The notes under the pieces were generated by a model. That model was not told the origin of the DNA, did no database searches, and was given only the letters and a program-made list of their open reading frames with translations. The translations under genes and the position numbers were made by a program. 44,030 bases of DNA from Acidobacteriota bacterium (GTDB taxonomy: Bacteria > Pseudomonadota > Alphaproteobacteria > Acetobacterales > Acetobacteraceae): positions 1 through 44,030 of the forward strand of contig CAJCIS010000098.1 of assembly GCA_903970435.1 (NCBI GenBank). The letters run 5' to 3'. The number at the start of each line of letters is the position of its first letter. Positions within the stretch are counted from its first letter, which is position 1. Below are positions 7,847 through 15,860 of this stretch, in pieces.

Positions 7847-8731
7847 TTAATTCGGGAACAATCTACCGCGCCAGGATTCCAGGAGCTTTCTATTGTCGTG
7901 CTGCCAGGGATGGAATCCGGGGCGGTACCAGCTCCAGTAGCCGCGCATGCCGCGGCGGAAGAAGGCGGGCTTGCCGAACAGGAACCACAATGTCTTGAAC
8001 GTGGCTTTGCCGCGGCCCATGCCGTCGGCGGCCAGCAGCAGCGACGTGTAGAACGTGATGTGGGCAATGAAATCCACGGTCGTGATCAGCATGGCGCGCA
8101 CGCGTATGAGATAGCGGCGCCAGTCCGCCATGTTGGCCGTCGCCGCGTTGAACACGTCGAACGCTACCGCCTTGTGCTCGGTTTCCTCGAAGGCGTGCCA
8201 CAGCCACAGACGTTTGACGTCTTCCGGCGCGCCATCCAGTTGCGAGGGATTGCGTAGAAGCGAATCGCCCAGCATGGCGGTGAAATGCTCGAGCGAAATG
8301 GTGGCGCCGAGCATCACCATCGGGCCCAGTTTTTCGGCGATGCCGATCTGGTTCTTGATATGCGCGCGAATGCGGTCCAGCGGGTAATTCGCGCCTTCCA
8401 TCACCTTGTTCAGGGAAACGTGCTCACGGGTATGGATGGCTTCCTGCGCAATGAAGTCGTTGGCGTCCTGCAGAAGCTGGCCGGAGACTCGGTCCTTATA
8501 GTGTCGCACCGAATCCATGAACATGCGCTCGCCGTCCGGGAAGGTCAGCGACAAGGCGTTGTAGACGGCGGTGGCGACGATATCGCCGCCGAGCCAGGTC
8601 GCCGCTTGGGGAAGCGCCTGCATGAAGCGTATGTTGCGCGGCGTGATGGGAACCCCCGTCTCCCTCACGGCCGGCGCCCGCACCGCGCCGGTATTTACAG
8701 TGCCCCCGTTCAGAATGGCTGCGTCGCTCAT
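7847..8731 (-). CDS. Predicted metal-dependent hydrolase (PF10118 type)
   Basis: 294 residues. The protein has ferritin-like-spaced carboxylate/histidine motifs: EAIHTREH (about residues 93-100), LEHFTA (about 140) and HAFEETEHKAVAFDVF (about 170-185). These are the conserved residues of the PF10118/COG3687 family, which is predicted to bind a di-metal centre and whose reaction is not settled. A membrane-associating stretch lies near residues 205-225. The gene is divergent from a TetR regulator whose start is 26 bases away, the classic arrangement of a repressor and its target. Family assignment is firm; function is not. Confidence 0.8.
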   Translation of the reverse strand: MSDAAILNGGTVNTGAVRAPAVRETGVPITPRNIRFMQALPQAATWLGGDIVATAVYNALSLTFPDGERMFMDSVRHYKDRVSGQLLQDANDFIAQEAIHTREHVSLNKVMEGANYPLDRIRAHIKNQIGIAEKLGPMVMLGATISLEHFTAMLGDSLLRNPSQLDGAPEDVKRLWLWHAFEETEHKAVAFDVFNAATANMADWRRYLIRVRAMLITTVDFIAHITFYTSLLLAADGMGRGKATFKTLWFLFGKPAFFRRGMRGYWSWYRPGFHPWQHDNRKLLESWRGRLFPN

Positions 8732-8757
8732 GGTACGTCCCTCGGGTTAACGGTGTT

Positions 8758-9408
8758 ATGACATATATCCCTACCGATAAAAATATCAATAAGAAAAATG
8801 GTTCCCGCGAAAATGTAATCCCCCGCCGCCGCCGCTCACCCGCGGCGTCGCGCGAGAACATCCTCGTGGCGGCCGAGGCCATCCTGACGGCGCGCGGCCC
8901 GTTGCATCTGAAACTCACCGAGGTTGCGGCCGAGGCGGGGGTCGCCACGGCCACGGTGCTGCACCATTTCGGCGCCATCGACGGCGTTCAGGCCGCGCTG
9001 ATGGAGCGGATGGTCACCCGCCTGGCGGCCCGGGTGATTGCCATCACCGCGGCGGCGGCGCCCGACCAGGTCGCCGGTCCCGAGGCCGACATTGCCTTGT
9101 TCGACGCTTTCGAGGAGCAGGGCGCGGCGCGCCTGGCGGCCTGGCTGGTGATGACCGGCGAGGCTACGCGCCTGTCCGCGGTCAAGCGCGCGGTGGACGA
9201 CGTGGTCGACATGGTGATGTCCCGCCTGAGCGTGCCGCCGGCGCGCACGGTGATCGAGGACATCGTTTTGGCCAGCATTACCGTGGCCCTCGGCGCCGGC
9301 CTGTTCGGCCAACCGCTCAGCGTGCTGCTGGGCCGGGCGCCCGATGCCGCGCGCAAGGCGACGCTCGATGCGCTCGCGGCGTACGGCATGCAGGCGGGAT
9401 TGATTTAG
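8758..9408 (+). CDS. TetR family transcriptional regulator
   Basis: 216 residues. The N-terminal TetR HTH spans about residues 31-80 (SRENILVAAEAILTARG, then LTEVAAEAGVATATVLHHFG). The C-terminal helical ligand domain is typical in length. The first 22 codons are unusually AT-rich for the window (TYIPTDKNINKKN) and overlap the region where promoters for both divergent genes should lie, yet no better in-frame start exists before the HTH. It probably represses the adjacent metal-dependent hydrolase and itself through the 26-base gap and nearby AT-rich DNA. The ligand is unknown. Confidence 0.85.
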   Translation: MTYIPTDKNINKKNGSRENVIPRRRRSPAASRENILVAAEAILTARGPLHLKLTEVAAEAGVATATVLHHFGAIDGVQAALMERMVTRLAARVIAITAAAAPDQVAGPEADIALFDAFEEQGAARLAAWLVMTGEATRLSAVKRAVDDVVDMVMSRLSVPPARTVIEDIVLASITVALGAGLFGQPLSVLLGRAPDAARKATLDALAAYGMQAGLI

Positions 9409-9546
9409 TGTCTGTCCGGAAAGTCGTGATGGCGAGTCGGCTCGCGTGGTTTTGCCGAGCACCGGAGCGGCGTGGCCGCTTGGCCATGCGCACCGGCGCG
9501 CAGGAGAACCACGCCAGATGACCGTCAGCGCGGCTTTCCGACACTT
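9407..9546. repeat. Imperfect long inverted repeat spanning both convergent stop codons
   Basis: The left arm begins AGTGTCTGTCCGGAAAG and runs on to GCGTGGTTTT. The right arm, read on the other strand, begins AGTGTCGGAAAGCC and runs on to GCGTGGTTCT. Arms of about 45 bases are separated by about 50. The TAG of the TetR gene and the TAA of dedA fall at the two outer ends. It may be a MITE-like remnant or a bidirectional terminator. Confidence 0.5.
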
Positions 9547-10180
9547 AAACCGGTTCCTGCACCGACGCGCGCTCCCAGGCCAGCGCCTGCTCGGTCAGCC
9601 GATGTTCATTACGGCGCGCGAGATACAGCGCCAGGCAAATAACAGCCACCGTAACGACCGCGAAGGCCACACTCGTCGTTCCGGTGAGCTGCTTCGCCTT
9701 GTTGCCGAGCCAGAACGCGCCGAAGCCGATCGAGCCCGACCACGCGAGCCCGCCGATGACGGTCCACAACAGAAACGGCCGCCAGCGCATCGCGTTGGCG
9801 CCCGCGAGCAGGCCGGAAAAGCTCCGCAGCACGGCAGCGAAGCGCGCGAAAAACACCATCTTGCCGCCGTGCCGCGCATACATGTACCGGCCCAGCGCCA
9901 GCCGCCGTCCGGTCAGCCCCACCCGCCAGCCATGCCGCGCCAGCACCTGGTTGCCGAGGAATCGCCCGACGCAATAGCCGATCAGATTGCCCACCACCGC
10001 GCCGATCGCGGCAGCCCCCACCACGAAGCCGATTTTCAAATGCCCGTGCGAGGCCGCCAGCGCGGCGGCGACCAGCATCGTTTCGCCGGGCAGGATAATG
10101 CCAGCGCACTCCAACCCGACGATCGCCGTAATGACCGGGTAGCCGTAGACGTGCAGCAGATGGTGAAAATTATGGATCAT
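9545..10180 (-). CDS. DedA family inner-membrane protein
   Basis: 211 residues with four to five hydrophobic segments. The DedA (SNARE-associated, PF09335) hallmarks are present: GLECAGIILPGETMLVAAA near the N-terminus, the conserved glycine-rich stretch GNLIGYCVGRFLG, and ARHGGKMVFFARFAAVLRSF with the invariant arginines. DedA proteins are proposed lipid or proton-coupled carriers needed for envelope homeostasis. The ATG overlaps the TGA of the upstream methyltransferase (ATGA at 10177-10180), so the two are translationally coupled. Last gene of the ubiA operon. Confidence 0.88.
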   Translation of the reverse strand: MIHNFHHLLHVYGYPVITAIVGLECAGIILPGETMLVAAALAASHGHLKIGFVVGAAAIGAVVGNLIGYCVGRFLGNQVLARHGWRVGLTGRRLALGRYMYARHGGKMVFFARFAAVLRSFSGLLAGANAMRWRPFLLWTVIGGLAWSGSIGFGAFWLGNKAKQLTGTTSVAFAVVTVAVICLALYLARRNEHRLTEQALAWERASVQEPV

Positions 10181-10830
10181 GTCGCATCAGGCAGCAGCCG
10201 GTAGAGCACGGCGCGGCGGGTTGTCCGATCCTCCAGTTGCAAGCTTGTCGGCACATCGTAGGCGGCAAAACTCTCCAGGCCATCGGCAGGCAGATAGGCA
10301 CGTCCCGGGTCGGCGATCCACACCTCCGCGCCGCCCGCCATTGCCTTCAGCCAAGGCAGGATTCGGCGCGTCATGGGCCCTTCGTAGCACACGTCCCCGC
10401 ACAGGATCAGGTCCCATCGACACGGGCTGCCGACGATGTCGCCGGCCAGCGCGGCGACCGCCAGCTCATTGGCTTCGGCGTTCAGCCCGACCGCTGCCAG
10501 CGCCAGCGGATCGATGTCGTTGGCCTCGACCCACGCCGCGCCCGCCCGCGCCGCCGCCAGCCCCGCGATGCCGCTCCCCGCGGCAAAATCCAGCACAAGG
10601 CGCCCCGCCACGCGCGCCGGATGATCCAGCATATACCGCGCCAGGGCCTGGCCCCCTGGCCAGGCGAACGCCCAGAACGGCGGGTCGGACACATTGTGCA
10701 CCGCGAGCCACGCCTCCGTCGCCTGCCAGATCGCCGTCAGTTCCGTCGCCTGGTACAACAGGATCTCCGGCACCAGGGAGGGCGGGGTCAGCACCGTGTG
10801 GGCGCGGATCGTCGCGACCGCGGCGGTCAC
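10177..10830 (-). CDS. Class I SAM-dependent methyltransferase (PrmA/Nnt1-like)
   Basis: 217 residues from GTG at 10830, whose bases overlap the UbiA stop (GTGA). The SAM-binding motif I is VLDFAAGSGIAGLAAARAGA, followed by an acidic motif (VEANDIDPLAL) and the motif IV region WDLILCGDVCYE. It resembles the protein-lysine / nicotinamide N-methyltransferase-like group (PF06325/PF10294) found in many alphaproteobacteria. The N-terminal ATELTAIWQATEAWLAVHN with PFWAFAWPGGQALAR is the conserved lead-in of this group. Substrate unknown. It sits between ubiA and dedA with 4-base overlaps on both sides. Confidence 0.8.
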   Translation of the reverse strand: MTAAVATIRAHTVLTPPSLVPEILLYQATELTAIWQATEAWLAVHNVSDPPFWAFAWPGGQALARYMLDHPARVAGRLVLDFAAGSGIAGLAAARAGAAWVEANDIDPLALAAVGLNAEANELAVAALAGDIVGSPCRWDLILCGDVCYEGPMTRRILPWLKAMAGGAEVWIADPGRAYLPADGLESFAAYDVPTSLQLEDRTTRRAVLYRLLPDAT

Positions 10831-11729
10831 CACCGCGCGGCCAGCAGCGCCGGCACGAGCAGAAGGCCGGTTTCGCGATTCAGCTTGAACAGGCGCAGGC
10901 AGGCGGCCGGGCTGGCACTTTCGAGCCGCGCCACCTGCCATGCCATCAGCCCCGCCGGCAGGAGCAGCAGCGGCCAGAACGCCGCCCCCGCGCCCGAGGA
11001 CCATCCCGCCCACACCAGGCAAACCAGCGCCGCCGCGTAGCTTGCCGCCAGGAACCGCCGCGGCATGTGGGCAAATCGCCGTGACGTGCTCTTCACACCG
11101 ATCAACGCGTCGTCTTCGATATCCTGAAACCCGTAGATCGTATCGAATCCCAAATCCCAGAAGATCGCTGCCGCGTAAATGGCGAGCCAAGACCCGTTGA
11201 TTCGCCCTGTCGCGGCGGCATAGCCCATCGGCGCGCCGAACCCGAACGTGAACCCCATCACCAGTTGCGGCCACCAGGTGACCCGCTTGGCCAGAGGATA
11301 CAGCCCCACCAGGACCAGCGATCCCACCCCCAGCGCCCAGCAGAGCGGCCGCAGCTGCACCAGCACCAGCAGGCCGCACAGCAGTAATCCGGCGAGGAAC
11401 ACCAGCGCCTGCCGCGCCGACATCGCGCCACTCGCCAGCGGACGCCCGGCCGTGCGCGTGACGCGCCGATCCAGGTCGCGGTCCCACAGATCGTTCACCA
11501 CGCACCCGGCCGCGCGCATGACGATGCTGCCGACCGCGAACAGCAGCAGCAGCCGCACCGAGGTGCCCGCAGGCGCCCGTGCCAGCAGGATGCCCCAGAC
11601 GCCGGGCAGGAACAGCAGCCAGATGCCGATCGGCCGGTCCAGCCGCGCCAGCAGCAGGTAGGGCCGCCATGCGATGGGGGCACGGGCGACCCAGCCGGCG
11701 GTCTGTATGTCTGTGAAGGCTGCTGCCAA
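10827..11729 (-). CDS. ubiA: 4-hydroxybenzoate polyprenyltransferase
   Basis: 300 residues, an integral membrane prenyltransferase that attaches the polyprenyl tail to 4-hydroxybenzoate in ubiquinone synthesis. Both Mg-pyrophosphate motifs are present: NDLWDRDLDRRVTRTAGRPL (NDxxD, about residues 80-100) and QDIEDDALIGVKSTSRRF (about 205-222). Many hydrophobic helices follow the UbiA pattern. There is no ATG or GTG in the right place; TTG at 11729 gives the usual length and has CGGAG about a dozen bases upstream. The open frame runs further upstream through repeat DNA and should not be taken as protein. First gene of the ubiA-methyltransferase-dedA operon, divergent from rsmE. Confidence 0.9.
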   Translation of the reverse strand: MAAAFTDIQTAGWVARAPIAWRPYLLLARLDRPIGIWLLFLPGVWGILLARAPAGTSVRLLLLFAVGSIVMRAAGCVVNDLWDRDLDRRVTRTAGRPLASGAMSARQALVFLAGLLLCGLLVLVQLRPLCWALGVGSLVLVGLYPLAKRVTWWPQLVMGFTFGFGAPMGYAAATGRINGSWLAIYAAAIFWDLGFDTIYGFQDIEDDALIGVKSTSRRFAHMPRRFLAASYAAALVCLVWAGWSSGAGAAFWPLLLLPAGLMAWQVARLESASPAACLRLFKLNRETGLLLVPALLAARW

Positions 11730-11765
11730 AGCTGCCGTATCTCCGAAAGGAAGGTCGCAAGAAAA

Positions 11766-11799
11766 AGTAGTTCTTTTCTGGAGAAGAGAACTGCTTCCT
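11766..11799. repeat. Repeat family A copy 6, hairpin only
   Basis: GTTCTTTTCT, a two-base turn and AGAAGAGAAC, flanked by CTGCTTCC; no CAAAAAACTTTTG part. It lies between the divergent ubiA and rsmE starts, 27 bases before the rsmE ATG. Confidence 0.7.
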
Positions 11800-11825
11800 C
11801 CTTCCTCCCACCTTTGGACTTTGCG

Positions 11826-12518
11826 ATGATTCCCCGCTTGTTCATCACCTCTGGCCTTCAGGCAGGCCAGACTGTCAACGGCAGCCAGGCACAGGCGCAC
11901 TATCTGAAGAACGTGCTGCGCCGCGCGGCAGGCGACGCGGTTTGCCTCTTCAACGGCCGGGATGGCGAATTCGCGGCCCATATTGCCGATCTGCGCAAGG
12001 CAGAAGTGACATTTCACCTCGCCAGCCAGACCCGCGCGCAGGCAGCCGAACCTGACATCTGGCTGGCCTTCTGCCTGCTCAAGCGCGATGCGACCGACCT
12101 CGTTGTCCAGAAGGCCACCGAACTTGGGGTGAGTGCGGTGCTGCCGATCGTGTCGGGCCGCACCAATGTGGCGGGCACCAACCTGGACCGGCTGCGCGCC
12201 ATCGCGACCGAGGCCGCCGAGCAGAGCGAACGGCTGACGGTGCCGGCGCTGCACCAGCCGCAAACGCTGGGCGCGCTGCTGGCGGCCTGGCCACGCGAGC
12301 GAACCCTAGCCGCTGCCGTCGAACGGGTGGCGGCGGACCCGCCGGGTGGGCAAGGCGGCTTGCTGGTGGGGCCGGAGGGCGGCTTCTCGGGGGGGGAACT
12401 TGACGCGCTGCATGCGGCCCCCTTCATACAAGCCGTCTCGCTCGGCCCGCGCATCCTGCGCGCCGAGACGGCTGCCATTGCCGGTCTGGCCCTGCTGCTG
12501 GCCCGGTCTTCGTGGTGA
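11826..12518 (+). CDS. rsmE: 16S rRNA m3U1498 methyltransferase RsmE
   Basis: 230 residues. RsmE methylates N3 of U1498 in 16S rRNA of the 30S subunit. The N-terminal PUA-like domain contains HYLKNVLRRAAGDAVCLFNG. The SPOUT domain ends with the diagnostic knot motifs LLVGPEGGFSGGEL and SLGPRILRAETAAIAGL. LLKRDATDLVVQKATELGV is the conserved central segment. ATG at 11826 is taken; an in-frame TTG at 11814 is an alternative. gshA follows after 46 bases on the same strand, an order common in related genomes. Confidence 0.93.
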   Translation: MIPRLFITSGLQAGQTVNGSQAQAHYLKNVLRRAAGDAVCLFNGRDGEFAAHIADLRKAEVTFHLASQTRAQAAEPDIWLAFCLLKRDATDLVVQKATELGVSAVLPIVSGRTNVAGTNLDRLRAIATEAAEQSERLTVPALHQPQTLGALLAAWPRERTLAAAVERVAADPPGGQGGLLVGPEGGFSGGELDALHAAPFIQAVSLGPRILRAETAAIAGLALLLARSSW

Positions 12519-12564
12519 ATCGCTGAACCTGCTACGCTTGCGCCACGGAGTTCCCAGTCCAATC

Positions 12565-13932
12565 ATGTCCAATCCCGGTGAGGTAGACACGACGCCGATC
12601 GTGTCGGCGCGCCAACTGGCCGAATATCTCGCGGCCGGCGCCAAGCCGCGCGAAGCCTGGCGGATCGGCACCGAGCACGAAAAATTCGGCTTCTTTCGCG
12701 AGGGGCCGAATCATGACGGCGTGGGGCGGTTTGCGCCGCCGCCGTACGAGCCGGGCGGTATCCGCGCCATGCTGGAAGGCATTGCCGCGGACGGATGGGA
12801 GGAAATCCGCGACCAGGGCAATCTGATCGGGCTGAAACGGCAGGGCGAAAGCATTTCGCTGGAACCTGGCGGACAGTTCGAGCTCTCGGGCGCCCCGGTG
12901 GCCAGCCTGCACGACACCAAGGCGGAACTGGATGCCCATTTCGCGGAGGTACGGAAGGTCGGCGGTGGTCTGGGGCTGGGATTTGCGCCGCTGGGCTTTC
13001 ACCCGACGGCGCGGCGCAGCGACATGCCGTTCATGCCGAAAAGCCGCTATGCCATCATGCGGCGGTACATGCCAATGGTCGGTTCGCTCGGGCTGGACAT
13101 GATGTTGCGCACCTGTACCGTGCAGGTGAACCTGGATTTTGGGTCCGAGGCCGACATGCGCGAGAAATTGCGCATCGGATTACTGTTGCAGCCGGTGGCG
13201 ACGGCGCTGTTTGCCAATTCGCCGTTCACCGAGGGCAGACCGAACGGCTTTTTGTCGGCCCGGGCCAATGTGTGGACCGATACGGATCCCGATCGCACAG
13301 GCATTCCCGCGGTCATGCTGGAGCCGGATTTCTCGTTCGAGCGGTATGTCGAATGGGTGCTCGACGTGCCGATGTATTTCGTCGCGCGCGACGGGCGGCT
13401 GATCGACGTGGCCGGCGCGTCGTTCCGGAATTACCTGGCCGGCGGGGTTCCCGAGTTGGCCGGACTCACGCCGACACTCGGCGATTTCGCCGACCATCTG
13501 ACGACGGTGTTTCCCGATGTGCGGCTGAAACGGTTTCTCGAAATGCGCGGGGCGGACGCGGGAAGCCCGGCCATGATGCTCGCGCAGTCGGCACTTTGGG
13601 TCGGGCTGCTGTACGATCCCGCGGCGCAATCATCGGCGGCTGCCCTGGTGTCGCGCCGGCCCGCCGGCGAATTCGTGGCGCTGCGGCGCGATGTGCCGCG
13701 GCTTGGTTTGTCGGCGCCGTTCGGCGGCGGTCTGGTGCGCAGTCTGGCGCGCGACGTGGTGGCGATTGCGCGCGATGGGCTGCGCGCGCGCGGGCTGGGC
13801 GAGGAAATCTTGCTGGCGCCGCTTGAGGACATCGTGGGCGGGGCGCCTGCGCAGGCGGACCAGTGGCTGGGCTTGTATCACGGGGAGTGGGGCGGCGACG
13901 TGACGCGCATTTTTGTTGCCGCGGAAGTGTAG
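12565..13932 (+). CDS. gshA: Glutamate-cysteine ligase (plant/alphaproteobacterial type)
   Basis: 455 residues. It catalyses ATP-dependent joining of glutamate and cysteine, the first step of glutathione synthesis, in the cytoplasm. Motifs of the proteobacterial/plant GCS2 class are present: WRIGTEHEKFGF (about residues 34-45), ISLEPGGQFELSGAP (about 100-114), SRYAIMRRYMP and LMLRTCTVQVNLDF-type (here MMLRTCTVQVNLDF). It is not the E. coli GshA class. Length is normal. The upstream in-frame extension toward 12346 is noise inside rsmE. Confidence 0.93.
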   Translation: MSNPGEVDTTPIVSARQLAEYLAAGAKPREAWRIGTEHEKFGFFREGPNHDGVGRFAPPPYEPGGIRAMLEGIAADGWEEIRDQGNLIGLKRQGESISLEPGGQFELSGAPVASLHDTKAELDAHFAEVRKVGGGLGLGFAPLGFHPTARRSDMPFMPKSRYAIMRRYMPMVGSLGLDMMLRTCTVQVNLDFGSEADMREKLRIGLLLQPVATALFANSPFTEGRPNGFLSARANVWTDTDPDRTGIPAVMLEPDFSFERYVEWVLDVPMYFVARDGRLIDVAGASFRNYLAGGVPELAGLTPTLGDFADHLTTVFPDVRLKRFLEMRGADAGSPAMMLAQSALWVGLLYDPAAQSSAAALVSRRPAGEFVALRRDVPRLGLSAPFGGGLVRSLARDVVAIARDGLRARGLGEEILLAPLEDIVGGAPAQADQWLGLYHGEWGGDVTRIFVAAEV

Positions 13933-13937
13933 AAGGA

Positions 13938-13979
13938 AGGAAGTCGTTCTTTTCTGAAGAAAAGAACCAAAAGACTTTG
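13938..13979 (+). repeat. Repeat family A copy 7
   Basis: GGAAG, GTTCTTTTCTGAAGAAAAGAAC hairpin region and CAAAAGACTTTG, starting 6 bases after the gshA stop codon, in the gene's orientation. Confidence 0.85.
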
Positions 13980-14615
13980 GCTCCTTGCCTGCGGCAACAG
14001 TGCGGGCCAGGGCGGCAGATGCGGGAATTGCCTCACGAGAAAAAGCGCTGCAACCGACACGCGCAACGTTGCTGCCGTGACAACTGCGCTGATCCAAGCC
14101 AGGCCGTGATTTCGCAACGCGCGTGTCGAAGTCCCGTGATGTGAGCTTCCTGGCGCAAGTTCCAATCGGATGAAATTACTCTCATTGCGTGGCTCAAGCG
14201 AGATTCATTCTCGCATGGCGAAAGGGTGTGTGACCATTACATCCATTCTAAGTTTACTCACAAAATCGTGATCTTTTTGATGGACACGTTAACTACCGAT
14301 GGTTCAAGGTTTGCGCGTGGGCGACTGCGGCGGCGAGCGAGATAGGAGATAGACGCACACATTTCGGAATTACTTGGGTGGCCGCCCCCGCTATGGCCAA
14401 CGTCCCAACCAGGCGGCAGCGCCCATCAAATTTGGCAACTTGGCATTTGCGCGCTGGCACATTTGCAATCGCGCCGGGCAAGATGTGGCCAATACAGTAA
14501 TACTGATTAGACCAACAATACTGTTTAACACCGATTTATATTCAAGCTGACAGGGCGGATGCTTTCTCGCCGTGAATGGTGCTGGCAACTGCTCCAACAA
14601 GGAACCTCAAAAATC
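13980..14615. other. Gene-poor interval, AT-rich in its second half
   Basis: About 640 bases with no supportable gene on either strand. From about 14160 on, base composition drops well below the window's usual GC content (runs such as CATTCTAAGTTTACTCAC). It leads into a secreted protein gene that is itself less GC-rich than its neighbours. The change in composition suggests an acquired segment. I see no clear promoter, terminator or inverted-repeat boundary. Confidence 0.5.
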
Positions 14616-15815
14616 ATGCGCAAAAAATTTGCGCCGTACCTGCGTGTATTTCGTTTGCCCGGCATAATTGCACGCCGTGATGCGGTATTTTCGTTCTTGC
14701 TGCGCATTGCCGCATTTACCGCCTGCCTTCATCTGGCCGCAAACCCCGCTTATGGCAATCCGCCCTATTACGCATTCAAGCAGTTCTCTGCCACGACAAG
14801 GGTTAACGCAATAACGGCGGCAGCCATTCGGAACGCGTATTCGGCGGGCCTGGTATTCTCAATTCCCTGGTCGGCCGTTCAGCCAGGGTGCAATAATTTT
14901 ACCTTCTCGACCGCGCCGGAAGATGCGCTTGGCTATCTGGCGAATAATCTGCGCTCCGATCAAATGATTTGGCCTGGGATCGGCGGCGGCGCCGATGCGC
15001 CGGCCTGCCTGGCGCATTCGGGGATTCCGACAGTACGGATATTATATGCATTTGAAAATAAAACGCATGATCCATGCAAGCAACACACCATGCCGCTGAT
15101 GTCAGACCCCGCCTACGGCACCCTCTATGTCGCGGCCATTCACGCCATGCTGGTCGAACTGGCGAAAATTCCCGTCGCCAGCGGCGGCACATTGGCCGAT
15201 CGGGTCGCCGGCATAAACCTCGGCGCCTACGAGGCCATTACGACCGAGCTGCAAATACCGGCACGCGGCTGCGCGGACGGCTCGGTCCATCAATCGGCAG
15301 AATATCAGACCCATGCATGGGTCGCGGCGGGATATAAAGGATCGCAGGCGATCGGTACCTATGCCGCGATACTTCAAGGCGTTCTCACCGATTCCGCGTT
15401 GCCGGCCGGTGCCGCTGTGCTGCAGAACACCACCGGCGTTGAGACATGGAGCTTTCCACAGCCGCACAATGCCCGCGAAGTACTCGCGCCAATATTGGCC
15501 GCCGCCACGAAAACCTGGGGCAGCAGGTTCGTCATATCCTGGGATGAGGTCTCGGGGACAGGCCAACTGCCGCGTCCGACCATCATTGCCGCCGCCAAGA
15601 ACGGCACGCCGGTCGCCTTGGAGTTCAACGCCACGGCAATTGGCTACACAACTAGCTGCAGGGGCATCAAGGCGAACGGTGGATTGGACCGCATTACCGC
15701 CACGCCCGCCTGTTTCCACGCCATGCAGCCGCGAAACGAAGCCGCCATTCCCACCCCCCTGGTATTGTGGCAAGTAGAACCCGCGGATTTCGGCGTCCAC
15801 GGCTTCTTCCCGTAA
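14616..15815 (+). CDS. Secreted protein of unknown function, possible glycosidase-like barrel
   Basis: 399 residues from ATG at 14616 with AAGGA 12 bases upstream; ATG at 14559 would add 19 residues. A basic N-terminus followed by FLLRIAAFTACLHLAANPAYG makes a Sec signal peptide. The mature protein alternates short strands and helices. VFSIPWSAVQPGCNNFTF resembles the W-x-x-lEP segment of TIM-barrel glycosidases, and AGINLGAYEAITTELQIP and VISWDEVSGTG carry acidic residues at strand ends. No family is recognised with certainty. Four or more cysteines fit an exported protein. The gene's GC content is lower than its neighbours'. Its stop codon falls in repeat copy 8. Confidence 0.7.
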   Translation: MRKKFAPYLRVFRLPGIIARRDAVFSFLLRIAAFTACLHLAANPAYGNPPYYAFKQFSATTRVNAITAAAIRNAYSAGLVFSIPWSAVQPGCNNFTFSTAPEDALGYLANNLRSDQMIWPGIGGGADAPACLAHSGIPTVRILYAFENKTHDPCKQHTMPLMSDPAYGTLYVAAIHAMLVELAKIPVASGGTLADRVAGINLGAYEAITTELQIPARGCADGSVHQSAEYQTHAWVAAGYKGSQAIGTYAAILQGVLTDSALPAGAAVLQNTTGVETWSFPQPHNAREVLAPILAAATKTWGSRFVISWDEVSGTGQLPRPTIIAAAKNGTPVALEFNATAIGYTTSCRGIKANGGLDRITATPACFHAMQPRNEAAIPTPLVLWQVEPADFGVHGFFP

Positions 15816-15856
15816 AAAGTTCTTGGGTGCTTTTTTTCAAGAAAGAACGGCTTCCT
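15814..15856 (-). repeat. Repeat family A copy 8
   Basis: Minus orientation, with a degenerate first part (AAAAAGTTCTTGGGTGC) and a good hairpin arm TTTTTTTCAAGAAAGAAC then GGCTTCCT. It lies between convergent genes; the plus-strand gene's TAA is made by its first bases. Confidence 0.75.
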
Positions 15857-15860
15857 GGCT

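Noticed and set aside
10177..11811. One 544-codon open frame spanning methyltransferase and part of ubiA
   Set aside because: Only the first third (10177-10830) codes; the remainder is the ubiA gene read in another frame.
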